Part shown: positions 1 through 5,651 of the stretch, in pieces
How positions within the stretch are numbered: position 1 is the first letter of the stretch
Layout: the number at the start of each line of letters is the position of its first letter
Source of the DNA: Rhodospirillaceae bacterium
Lineage (GTDB): Bacteria > Pseudomonadota > Alphaproteobacteria > UBA8366 > GCA-2717185
Assembly (NCBI GenBank): GCA_028817685.1
Contig: JAPPPC010000314.1
Location: 1-7,532, forward strand
Direction of reading: 5' to 3'
DNA: 7,532 bases
The notes under the pieces: generated by a model
What the model was told of the DNA's origin: nothing
Database searches by the model: none
What the model saw: only the letters and a program-made list of their open reading frames with translations
Program-made: the position numbers and the translations under genes

Positions 1-241
1 GTTTGGCGCCGTCGTCACCGTAACGCTTTCCGACGGGGAGCGGTTGGAAGAAATTGTCCCACTCGCGATGGGAAAGCCGGAACGCTGGTTTTCCAAGCAA
101 AGGCTCGAATCGAAGTTCCATGATTGCTGCCATGGCCAGATAGCACGTGAAAATGCGGAACGTGTTTTTCACCTGGCGCAGGCGCTGGAAGACGCGGAAA
201 CTCTCGATAGCTTGCTCGATGCGGTCCGATCTGGTCGCTGA
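1..241 (+). CDS. MmgE/PrpD family protein, C-terminal fragment
   Basis: The window opens inside this gene. Reading from base 2 gives FGAVVTVTLSDGERLEE and continues through VPLAMGKPERWFSKQRLESKF to a TGA stop at 239-241, about 79 residues. The pattern (beta strands with LSDG, then a G-x-P-x-x-W/P turn, a 'L..KF..C' stretch and a closing helix with a LDSLLDAV end) is what I know from the C-terminal domain of the MmgE/PrpD family, which includes 2-methylcitrate dehydratase, cis-aconitate decarboxylase and many uncharacterised members. The catalytic N-terminal domain is outside the window, so no substrate can be given. It lies on the same strand as the CoA-transferase and carboxyltransferase genes downstream, which suits a role in organic-acid metabolism. 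The family call is fairly secure; the specific function is unknown. Confidence 0.72.
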   Translation, partial: FGAVVTVTLSDGERLEEIVPLAMGKPERWFSKQRLESKFHDCCHGQIARENAERVFHLAQALEDAETLDSLLDAVRSGR

Positions 242-280
242 AATTTCTCAATCGAAACGTAATTGGGTACGATTGGGGGG

Positions 281-310
281 GCGCCACCGCGGTTGATGCT
301 GCGGTGGCGT
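281..310 (+). terminator. GC-rich hairpin after the MmgE/PrpD gene
   Basis: CGCCACCGC (282-290) and GCGGTGGCG (301-309) are perfect 9-bp inverted arms. GU pairs can extend the stem at both ends, leaving a TGAT loop at 294-297. The hairpin starts about 40 bases after the stop of the MmgE/PrpD gene. No T-tract follows it, so it is not a textbook intrinsic terminator; it may work with Rho or only protect the mRNA end. The structure is seen directly; termination is inferred. Confidence 0.4.
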
Positions 311-351
311 GGCGGTGTCATCGCAACGGATAACAGGTTGTCCGCGTATAT

Positions 352-1329
352 ATGTTGGTCAGATATATCATTGTCGGGATCGGTCTCGGACTCCTGTGCG
401 TCATCGCCGCCGTTATAAGCCATTGCGATCTGACAGAGGGCTGTACTGGGGAAACTCAATTTTCCGAAGCATTCGACGGCTTGATGGAGAATGTCTTTGG
501 TACGGAAGGGGCTGTCGATACAGTCAAGACGAAGCCCATTCCGCCATCATCGCAGCCGGTCAAGCAATCAGCGAAACGGCCAGATATAGAAGCCGCCCAC
601 CCGCTGCCACGTGAAAATAGGCCGGCAATACCGGTCGATAGCTACAGCGCCGGCGACCAGTACGATATCCTGCAATGGAACCTGGTACCCTTTTCCTCTG
701 GCAGCGTTGACAGCGTTCGCACCGGAGGCGGAATCGCCTCCGCTGAAGGATCTTTGGCCATATCGAATGGTGACTATTTGATAAGCTCAGGTTGGGCGGG
801 GCATCCGGCATACGGCATGCGCTTCCGAGATGTTTTGTTCTCGTTGTGTGGCAAAGTGGTCGGCCGCGCCGCGGTAACGGCCTCACGCCCGGATGTCGCA
901 ACGGCCGTTCACCGCAATCTGGCGCGATCTGGTTGGACTGTAAGACTCGCTGCAAATCACCTGCCGCGCTGCAAGGAGCAGGTTCTGCAAGCCTGGGGCG
1001 TGGCGCCGATCGGCTTTAACATATTCCCGCTGATCGGAAAGACAGCGATCGCGTTATCGGAGACTGCGAAACCCGTTTCGGTAAGGTTCCAGAGTCGGTC
1101 CGCTCTGCTTACCCCCGCTCAGAATGGCAAGGCGGAACTGAAGAAAATCACTATCAGTGCATCCGCTTTGCGGTTACGGAAATGCGGCGACACGTCCTGC
1201 GACGTTGTCGGCCACATCAAGGCTGGGCAGCATGATGGCTTCGTATTGGAAACTGTCGGCCAGTGGAGTTTGTTCCAAATCGGTGAAGCCGTCGGCTGGG
1301 CCAGCAATCGCTATGTGGCAATCCAGTAA
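352..1329 (+). CDS. Membrane-anchored protein with C-terminal bacterial SH3 domain
   Basis: This is a 325-residue protein that I do not recognise as a named gene. Residues 4-23 form one hydrophobic segment (YIIVGIGLGLLCVIAAVI) after a single Arg, so the protein is likely anchored in the inner membrane facing the periplasm. Cys25 follows His, so this is not a good lipobox. Residues about 55-98 are a Pro/Lys-rich linker. Residues about 105-235 look like a beta-sandwich module (GWAG at 147-150, VLFSLCGKVVGRA, RPDVATAV, SGWTV, QAWGV, FPLIGK). I recall similar modules beside glycosyltransferase domains, but this is a weak match. Residues 265-325 fit a bacterial SH3 domain (ALRLRKCGDTSCDVVGHIKAG, then W305 and GWASNRYV), with Cys278 and Cys283 close enough to pair. 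ATG 352 is the first possible start after an in-frame TAA at 331; no clear ribosome binding site precedes it. A cell-envelope role is likely, but its link to the neighbouring metabolic genes is unclear. Confidence 0.75.
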   Translation: MLVRYIIVGIGLGLLCVIAAVISHCDLTEGCTGETQFSEAFDGLMENVFGTEGAVDTVKTKPIPPSSQPVKQSAKRPDIEAAHPLPRENRPAIPVDSYSAGDQYDILQWNLVPFSSGSVDSVRTGGGIASAEGSLAISNGDYLISSGWAGHPAYGMRFRDVLFSLCGKVVGRAAVTASRPDVATAVHRNLARSGWTVRLAANHLPRCKEQVLQAWGVAPIGFNIFPLIGKTAIALSETAKPVSVRFQSRSALLTPAQNGKAELKKITISASALRLRKCGDTSCDVVGHIKAGQHDGFVLETVGQWSLFQIGEAVGWASNRYVAIQ

Positions 1330-1344
1330 CCATGGTCGGCCCCT

Positions 1345-1373
1345 TTGAGCCGGAAGGTGTCGGGTGCTAATCT
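1345..1373 (+). promoter_or_regulatory. Weak candidate promoter before the CoA-transferase gene
   Basis: TTGAGC (1345-1350) is separated by 17 bases from TAATCT (1368-1373). The spacing is ideal, but the hexamers match consensus at only 4/6 and 3/6 positions. It lies in the 91-base gap between the SH3-protein gene and the CoA-transferase gene, where a promoter would be needed if the latter is transcribed separately. Low confidence. Confidence 0.18.
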
Positions 1374-1407
1374 CGCGCCGCGACGCACCGCAGAACTAGC
1401 GAAACAT

Positions 1408-1414
1408 GAGGAGG
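1408..1414 (+). promoter_or_regulatory. Strong ribosome binding site fixing the CoA-transferase start
   Basis: GAGGAGG lies six bases before ATG 1421. The upstream in-frame ATG at 1406 overlaps this site, so 1421 is the better start. Confidence 0.85.
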
Positions 1415-1420
1415 TCTGGG

Positions 1421-2617
1421 ATGAGCAAGGCCCTGGAAGGTGTCCGCGTTATTGATATGACGCACAATCAGGCTGGTCCTGCCTGCACGCAAATCCTCGC
1501 CTTTCTGGGTGCGGATGTGATCAAATTGGAGCACCCCAAAGGGGGCGACGTCGCGCGTATCGTGCAACGTGATCAGGATAGTGACAGCCTGTTTTTTCTC
1601 ATCCTCAATGCGAACAAACGCAGCTTAACCCTTGATCTTAAAACGGATGAAGGGAAAGACCTGTTCAAGAAAGTGATCGCGGAGTCAGATGTCCTGGTTG
1701 AGAATTTTGCGCCTGGCGCCCTCGACCGGATGGGGCTCGGTTATGACACTCTTTCGCAGATCAACCCGCGGCTGATCTACTCGACAATCAAGGGGTTCGG
1801 CACCTATGGCCCCTATAGCGACTTCAAGAGTTTCGAACCGATTGCCCAGGCTATGGGAGGGGCGATGAGTGTCACCGGGTTTCCGGAGAACCCGCCGACC
1901 TATGTTTGGCCCGCGATCGGTGATTCCGGCACGGGCATGCATATGGCGATCGGAATTCTGGCTGCCCTGCAACAGCGGCACGCAACCGGGAAAGGCCAGC
2001 ATGTCGAAGTGTCCATGCAAGACTCGGTGGTCAATATCATGCGGGTGGCGCTGCGCGATCACCAGCGGTTCAACACGCCGAAGCCGCGCGCCGGCAACCA
2101 GTTGGGCGATACGGTTCCGGGATCGACTTACAAATGCAGTCCCGGCGGGTCGAACGATTATGTCTATATCTTCGCGCAACAGCAGATGTGGCCGGCCTTT
2201 GCGAAGGCCATCGGCCGCGAAGATCTTACCGATGACCCCAAATTCGCGACCCATGCGGCCCGTTGGGAAAACAAGGACGAACTGAACCCGATTATCGAAG
2301 AATGGACCAGCCAGCGCACCAAGCATGAGGTGATGAAGCAGTTAGGCGATGCCGGTGTGCCGAGCGGCGCCTGTCAGGATACCGGCGAAGTTCTGGAAGA
2401 TCCTCACCTGGTTGCACGCGAAATGATCGTGGATATCGATTATCCGTTGCGTGACGGGACCTACAAGACTGTGGGGTGCCCGATCAAACTGTCAGATTCG
2501 CCGGCGGAGATCACGCGGCCGCCGGAGCTTGGAGAACATAGCGGGGATTTGTTGCAGGCCCTCGCAGGTGTATCGCCTGAAGAAGTCGAGAAGCTGCGCG
2601 ACGACGGCGTAATATGA
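1421..2617 (+). CDS. Class III (CaiB/BaiF, formyl-CoA-transferase-like) CoA transferase
   Basis: This 398-residue enzyme should move CoA from an acyl-CoA donor to a carboxylic acid through aspartyl-anhydride and thioester intermediates in the cytoplasm. From memory, the N-terminus (residues 5-30) matches oxalate-degrading formyl-CoA transferase (Frc) closely and with the same numbering: HNQAGPACTQ gives Gln17. Asp168, in GDSGTGMH, is the catalytic aspartate (Asp169 in Frc). ANKRSLTLDLKT, VENFAPGALDRMGLGY, VSMQDSV and the C-terminal LGEHSGDLL are further family landmarks. Frc has about 428 residues. The deficit here falls around residues 217-240, where Frc carries its glycine-rich active-site loop (GGGGQP); here the chain runs directly RAGNQLGDTVPGSTYKC. 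The true substrate may therefore not be oxalate or formyl-CoA. The start at 1421 follows a strong GAGGAGG site. A carboxyltransferase gene follows 178 bases downstream on the same strand, suggesting a shared acyl-CoA pathway. Family is secure, substrate open. Confidence 0.93.
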   Translation: MSKALEGVRVIDMTHNQAGPACTQILAFLGADVIKLEHPKGGDVARIVQRDQDSDSLFFLILNANKRSLTLDLKTDEGKDLFKKVIAESDVLVENFAPGALDRMGLGYDTLSQINPRLIYSTIKGFGTYGPYSDFKSFEPIAQAMGGAMSVTGFPENPPTYVWPAIGDSGTGMHMAIGILAALQQRHATGKGQHVEVSMQDSVVNIMRVALRDHQRFNTPKPRAGNQLGDTVPGSTYKCSPGGSNDYVYIFAQQQMWPAFAKAIGREDLTDDPKFATHAARWENKDELNPIIEEWTSQRTKHEVMKQLGDAGVPSGACQDTGEVLEDPHLVAREMIVDIDYPLRDGTYKTVGCPIKLSDSPAEITRPPELGEHSGDLLQALAGVSPEEVEKLRDDGVI

Positions 2618-2633
2618 TCCGGGTGGCGGATCA
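2615..2633 (+). terminator. Small hairpin overlapping the CoA-transferase stop codon
   Basis: TGATCCG (2615-2621) and CGGATCA (2627-2633) are perfect 7-bp inverted arms around a GGTGG loop. The TGA stop is the first three bases of the left arm. No T-run follows, so termination is only a possibility; mRNA 3'-end protection is the alternative. Confidence 0.3.
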
Positions 2634-2711
2634 GGCGTAGCGGCCATCGGGGCGCTCATTCTGATAGGAGTGGGGTGAGATCGAGAGGGGAGGCTCTCTT
2701 GCACCATTCCT

Positions 2712-2753
2712 CGCTTGCGGGAGAGGGGTCGACAGACCTTTCTCCCGCAGGCG
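2712..2753 (+). repeat. Long (about 19-bp) stem-loop between CoA transferase and carboxyltransferase
   Basis: The core arms TGCGGGAGA (2716-2724) and TCTCCCGCA (2741-2749) pair perfectly. Pairing continues inward (GGGGTC with GACCTT, including two GU pairs) to a GACA tetraloop at 2731-2734. It also continues outward (CGC at 2712-2714 with GCG at 2751-2753, plus one GU pair). The total is about 19 pairs from 2712 to 2753. The nearest T-run (2772-2776) is 18 bases further on, so this is not a standard intrinsic terminator. A 'gcgggagagg' palindrome core of this sort is often dispersed between genes in alphaproteobacterial genomes, from memory, so a REP-like element is the main alternative. It ends 42 bases before the carboxyltransferase start. 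Confidence 0.6.
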
Positions 2754-2795
2754 CATTACCCCGGCTGAGAATTTTTAAATGAAGGAAACGCATAT

Positions 2796-4343
2796 ATGTC
2801 TTGGCAACCGGAATTGGACGAACTGAAGCGCCGCGAAGCGTTCGCTGAACAGTTGGGCGGCGACATGCGGGTGCAGCGCCAGAAGGATGGCGGGCGTTAT
2901 ACGATCCGCGAGCGCATTGACCTGCTGGCCGACAAGGGCTCGTTCCGCGAGGTCGGCAAGATTGCTGGGATGGCGGAATATGATGGCCGCAACGATCTGG
3001 AAAGCCTGACCGCATCGAACTTCGTCTTCGGCCGGGCGACACTCGATGGTCGGCCTGTCGTGATCGGCGGCGACGATTTTACCGTTCGCGGTGGCTCTGC
3101 CGACGCGACGATCAAGGAAAAGCATCAGATGTGCGAGCGCATGGCGAACGAGCTGCGCTTGCCACTGGTTCGTCTCGTCGAAGGATCCGGGGGCGGAGGG
3201 TCGGTGAAGACCATCGAGACGACGGGACGCGCGAACGTGCCTGGTGTCGCCGGCTGGGAAGTCGTTGTCGAGAATATAGGGACCGTGCCGCGTGTTGCCC
3301 TGGGATTGGGCTCGGTTGCCGGCCTGGGCGCGGCGCATTTGGCGGCGGCGCATTACGCCGTCATGGTGAAGGAGAAATCTGCCCTGTTTGTTGCCGGTCC
3401 GCCGGTTGTTGAGCGCACCGGACAGAAGCTGACAAAGAATGAACTCGGCGGATACAAAATCCAACTCAAGGCGGGTGCTGTCGACCACGCGGTGAACACT
3501 GAGGAAGAGGCGTTCGAGTGTGCCCGGCGGTTCCTGTCCTACCTGCCGACGTCAGTCTACGAGTTGCCGCCGCGGGGGCCGCAAGGGGACGACCCCAATC
3601 GCCGGGTCGAATGGCTGATTGATGCGATCCCGCGCGATATCCGCAAGGTCTACAAAATGCGTCCGATTATCGAAGCGGTCGTCGATGAAGGCTCATTCTT
3701 CGAATTCGGCCGCATGTTCGGCCGCTCGATAATAACCGGTTTCGCACGCCTCGACGGTTGGCCCGTCGCGCTGATGGCGAGCGACCCCTATTCCTATGGC
3801 GGATGCTGGACCGCAGATACCTGCAAGAAGGTGCAAAAGTTCGTCGATACGGCGGAAACCTTTCATCTGCCAATTGTCTACCTCGTTGATTGCCCAGGCT
3901 TCCAGATCGGCAAAGAGGCCGAGGAACTGGGTACGATCAAGGAAGGCGTTCGCGCAATGGCCGCGATCTGGCAGACGACGACACCCTGGTGCGCGATGAT
4001 CGTGCGCAATGTGTTCGGTGTCGCTGGTGCCGCGCATAAGAATGGGGGACGCTATTGCACGCGTTACGCCTGGCCGTCGGGACGTTGGGGCTCGCTGCCC
4101 CTGGAAGGCGGTATCGAAGCGGCTTATCGGGCCGATATCGACGAGGCGGACGATCCTCAGTCCAAGCTGGAGGAGATCGAGGAGCGGCTCAACAAGCTCC
4201 GTTCACCGTTCCGCTCTGCCGAGAGCTTCTGGATCGAGGAAATCGTCGATCCGCGTGAAACCCGATCCCTGCTGTGTGATTTCGCGAATACGGCAGCTCC
4301 GCTGCGCGAGGCTGGCCAGAGCTTCCACATGATGCGGCCTTAA
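2796..4343 (+). CDS. Biotin-dependent acyl-CoA carboxylase, carboxyltransferase (beta) subunit
   Basis: This is a 515-residue protein of the normal length for the propionyl/methylcrotonyl-CoA carboxylase beta family. Such subunits transfer the carboxyl group between carboxybiotin and an acyl-CoA in the cytoplasm, or the reverse in decarboxylases. The two crotonase-like halves are visible. The N-terminal half has RERIDLLADKGSF (38-50), GDDFTVRGGS (92-101) and the SGGGGS oxyanion loop (131-136). The C-terminal half has VDCPGF (364-369) and the second glycine/alanine oxyanion stretch GVAGAA (408-413). The sequence after that, AHKNGGRYCTRYAWPSGRWG, differs from the 'GGAYxVM' type of propionyl-CoA carboxylase beta as I recall it, so I do not name a substrate. 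ATG 2796 follows GAAGGA (2781-2786) at nine bases. Neither a biotin carboxylase nor a biotin-carrier domain is encoded in the window; partners must lie elsewhere. It follows the CoA transferase on the same strand, possibly co-transcribed despite the intervening stem-loop. Confidence 0.9.
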   Translation: MSWQPELDELKRREAFAEQLGGDMRVQRQKDGGRYTIRERIDLLADKGSFREVGKIAGMAEYDGRNDLESLTASNFVFGRATLDGRPVVIGGDDFTVRGGSADATIKEKHQMCERMANELRLPLVRLVEGSGGGGSVKTIETTGRANVPGVAGWEVVVENIGTVPRVALGLGSVAGLGAAHLAAAHYAVMVKEKSALFVAGPPVVERTGQKLTKNELGGYKIQLKAGAVDHAVNTEEEAFECARRFLSYLPTSVYELPPRGPQGDDPNRRVEWLIDAIPRDIRKVYKMRPIIEAVVDEGSFFEFGRMFGRSIITGFARLDGWPVALMASDPYSYGGCWTADTCKKVQKFVDTAETFHLPIVYLVDCPGFQIGKEAEELGTIKEGVRAMAAIWQTTTPWCAMIVRNVFGVAGAAHKNGGRYCTRYAWPSGRWGSLPLEGGIEAAYRADIDEADDPQSKLEEIEERLNKLRSPFRSAESFWIEEIVDPRETRSLLCDFANTAAPLREAGQSFHMMRP

Positions 4344-4410
4344 TCCGCTTCGGCTCGATGCTTGTGCTTCGCCTGTCAGAAGTGGCGAGCTGTCGGGCTA
4401 GAATGAATTC

Positions 4411-4746
4411 TTAATCGTCGGAAGCGCGGTCTTTGTTCAACGACGCTAAATAAAGCTGCCACGTAAGCAGCCGACTCGCCGCATGAAGCATTGCGAGCGC
4501 TAGGGCAACTCGTTCGCCTAAGACTACGGATGGTGGCAAATGACGAGTATCGTCGCGTTCAGGGGCACCCCGCCGCGCGTTCGCTTCAATGGCTTGAAGT
4601 AACCATTGGCTATGGATTCGTATCCGTTGGCGCGCGGCTCGAAACTGCAGTGGTTCGATGAACAGAACGGAATCTCGTTCGGATCGGGGAATTGGCCCGT
4701 CATACCGTCGCTCCAACACGCGAATTTCTTCCAGTCGTGACGGCAC
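4411..4746 (-). CDS. Unknown 111-residue protein behind an operator-controlled promoter
   Basis: I do not recognise this protein. It would start at GTG 4746, the only usual start codon after an in-frame stop at 4759-4761, with a G-run (GGGGG on the minus strand) just upstream. It is rich in Arg, Glu and Leu, with likely amphipathic helices (SRLEEIRVLERR; PLQFRAARQRIRIHSQWLLQAIEANARR; LGERVALALAMLHAASRLLTWQLYLASL), and has no signal peptide. Support is mainly contextual: a perfect TATAAT and a copy of the repressor operator lie directly upstream, giving a 5' leader of roughly 17 bases. Codon third positions are only about half G/C, less than in the metabolic genes, which fits an accessory gene. 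A 74-codon frame starting at ATG 4748 and ending at 4524 has higher third-position GC and is a real alternative reading; it encodes a Cys/His-containing peptide. It converges with the carboxyltransferase gene across 67 bases. Confidence 0.5.
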   Translation of the reverse strand: MPSRLEEIRVLERRYDGPIPRSERDSVLFIEPLQFRAARQRIRIHSQWLLQAIEANARRGAPERDDTRHLPPSVVLGERVALALAMLHAASRLLTWQLYLASLNKDRASDD

Positions 4747-4771
4747 ATTCGCCCCCGTCTAGTGGGCGAAT
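4747..4771. repeat. 8-bp inverted repeat over the orphan gene's transcription start
   Basis: ATTCGCCC (4747-4754) and GGGCGAAT (4764-4771) are perfect inverted arms with a 9-base gap. The element begins one base before GTG 4746 and just overlaps the -10 box, so it spans the predicted transcription start (about 4763). Since the distal arm would not be transcribed, it is more likely a DNA-level binding site for a dimeric protein than an RNA hairpin. It differs in sequence from the AATAGG operators. Confidence 0.5.
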
Positions 4772-4800
4772 TATATTAATAGGAAATAACCTATTTTCAA
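4770..4800 (-). promoter_or_regulatory. Leftward promoter of the orphan gene
   Basis: On the minus strand TTGAAA (4800-4795) is followed by a perfect TATAAT (4775-4770). The spacing is 19 bases, a little long; TAATAT at 4778-4773 gives 16. The operator copy at 4778-4795 occupies the spacer, so the repressor would block RNA polymerase here. Confidence 0.55.
4778..4795. promoter_or_regulatory. Operator copy 3 (AATAGG-N6-CCTATT)
   Basis: AATAGGAAATAACCTATT has perfect 6-bp half-sites and is identical at 17 of 18 positions to the copy at 5623-5640, more than 800 bases away. It lies between the -35 and -10 of the orphan-gene promoter. The likely binder is the S24 repressor encoded immediately to its right. 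Confidence 0.8.
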
Positions 4801-4822
4801 CAGCGAAATCTGTAACGGACTC

Positions 4823-5566
4823 CTAAAGACGTTCCCATCGCCCGACGATTCTGCCGATGATATTGATCTCATCGACGGTGCGCTCGTACGGGGGGTATGA
4901 TGGGTTACTGGAACTTATCCGGACAGACGGCGGGTCCGACCCTTCCATAAACTCCAGTCTTTTAGCCACCAATCCGATTCCGTCGAACAGGATAAAGACG
5001 CCTGGCGGGGAAGGTTCCGTGCGGCCGATATGTACGATGACTTTGTCTCCGGACCGCAATACACCCTCCATCGAATCCCCGTCGATGGTGATTATCCGCA
5101 GTTCCGAAACCGAGGCCCGTAATTCCGTTCTGAGCCAAAGCTCCGGGAATGACCACGACCCCAGCTCCGGTTCTTCCGACACAACGCTACCTTCACCTGA
5201 TGATGCGCGGATAGCTAATTCCACTATAGATGTTTGTACACCGCCCAATGCGGGTTTGTGTGGCGGATTTGTGCCGTTTTGTTGGTGAAAGTCGGGAGGG
5301 AGGTCAGGGGTGTTGCCGAGGTGTCCCGGTGCGCGCAATGTCTGCTGGTCGACTTTCAATAATGCCGCAAGCTTGACCCGATCGTCTTCGTCCAGTTTTT
5401 GAGGCGAGCTGTACCAGACGAATTGGTGCAGATAGGTCTCGTTGCGTCCCAGAGCCAGCGACAGGCTTTTGAGGGTGGCCCCTTGCATCGACTCGTCTTC
5501 GAGGCGCGACAGGATTACTCGGCGCGGTACATCGAGATCTTCGAAGGCTGTTCGTTGCTTTGCCAT
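4823..5566 (-). CDS. S24 (CI/LexA-like) phage-type transcriptional repressor
   Basis: This 247-residue protein has a DNA-binding head and a peptidase-fold dimerisation domain. Residues about 28-50 (GATLKSLSLALGRNETYLHQFV) form a helix-turn-helix of the type common in alphaproteobacterial S24 regulators, followed by a PQKLDEDDRVKLAALLKVD helix. Residues about 75-112 are a Pro-rich linker. The C-terminal domain has WSFPELWLRTEL, then GDSMEGVLRSGDKVIV with nucleophile Ser165, and LVAKRL with Lys202, the expected Ser/Lys dyad. I see no Ala-Gly or Cys-Gly pair at the usual self-cleavage position; the region reads IRASSGEGSV. ATG 5566 is chosen because GGGTGA precedes it. ATG 5578 is an alternative, while TTG 5623 would lie in the operator and in the -35 box. 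The gene is divergent from the small-gene operon, and an operator fills the spacer of its own promoter, which points to autoregulation. The family call is firm; the trigger that relieves repression is unknown. Confidence 0.92.
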   Translation of the reverse strand: MAKQRTAFEDLDVPRRVILSRLEDESMQGATLKSLSLALGRNETYLHQFVWYSSPQKLDEDDRVKLAALLKVDQQTLRAPGHLGNTPDLPPDFHQQNGTNPPHKPALGGVQTSIVELAIRASSGEGSVVSEEPELGSWSFPELWLRTELRASVSELRIITIDGDSMEGVLRSGDKVIVHIGRTEPSPPGVFILFDGIGLVAKRLEFMEGSDPPSVRISSSNPSYPPYERTVDEINIIGRIVGRWERL

Positions 5567-5594
5567 GGCGTCACCCATCCGGTATCGATAGGAC

Positions 5595-5623
5595 CATTTA
5601 AATAGGAATATGCCTGTTGTCAA
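5595..5623 (-). promoter_or_regulatory. Leftward promoter of the repressor gene
   Basis: On the minus strand a perfect -35 TTGACA (5623-5618) is followed, after 16 or 17 bases, by TTAAAT (5601-5596) or TAAATG (5600-5595), both weak -10 boxes. The operator at 5601-5618 fills the spacer. A strong -35 with a poor -10 fits a repressor promoter kept at modest strength. Confidence 0.5.
5601..5618. promoter_or_regulatory. Operator copy 1 (imperfect right half)
   Basis: AATAGGAATATGCCTGTT matches the copy at 5623-5640 at 14 of 18 positions; the only half-site change is CCTGTT for CCTATT. It starts exactly 22 bp from copy 2, two helical turns, so bound dimers would face the same side of the DNA. As the weakest match it is probably the low-affinity site, used for autorepression. 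Confidence 0.7.
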
Positions 5624-5645
5624 ATAGGAAATAGCCTATTATATA
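5617..5645 (+). promoter_or_regulatory. Rightward promoter of the small-gene operon
   Basis: TTGTCA (5617-5622) and TATATA (5640-5645) are separated by 17 bases, both hexamers close to consensus. Operator copy 2 fills the spacer and touches the -10. Transcription should start near 5652, which is the A of the first gene's ATG. Confidence 0.65.
5623..5640. promoter_or_regulatory. Operator copy 2 (AATAGG-N6-CCTATT)
   Basis: AATAGGAAATAGCCTATT has perfect half-sites and covers the whole spacer of the rightward promoter. It differs from copy 3 at one central base only. Repressor bound here would shut off the small-gene operon. Confidence 0.8.
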
Positions 5646-5651
5646 GTCTGA

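Noticed and set aside
1406..1420. Upstream ATG at 1406 as start of the CoA transferase
   Set aside because: It overlaps the GAGGAGG ribosome binding site that serves ATG 1421, and the family N-terminus aligns with 1421.
4344..4410. Attachment site or target duplication at the left edge of the island
   Set aside because: I compared this stretch with the right edge (about 6530-6560) and found no convincing direct repeat.
4400..4411. AGAATGAATTCT as a terminator between the carboxyltransferase and the orphan gene
   Set aside because: The loop would be only two bases and the stem is AT-rich; not a stable hairpin.
4799..4816. Degenerate fourth operator 21 bp from copy 3 (AACAGC...CTGTAA)
   Set aside because: The left half is close to AACAGG, but the right half is out of register and does not match CCTATT; not enough to call.
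4857..5288. 143-codon open frame on the plus strand inside the repressor gene
   Set aside because: It is antisense to the repressor, whose S24 motifs are clear; the plus-strand product has no recognisable feature.
5567..5623. TTG 5623 as start of the repressor
   Set aside because: It lies inside the shared -35 element and at the first base of operator 2; the extra residues (TTGIFLFKWSYRYR) do not look like part of the family.
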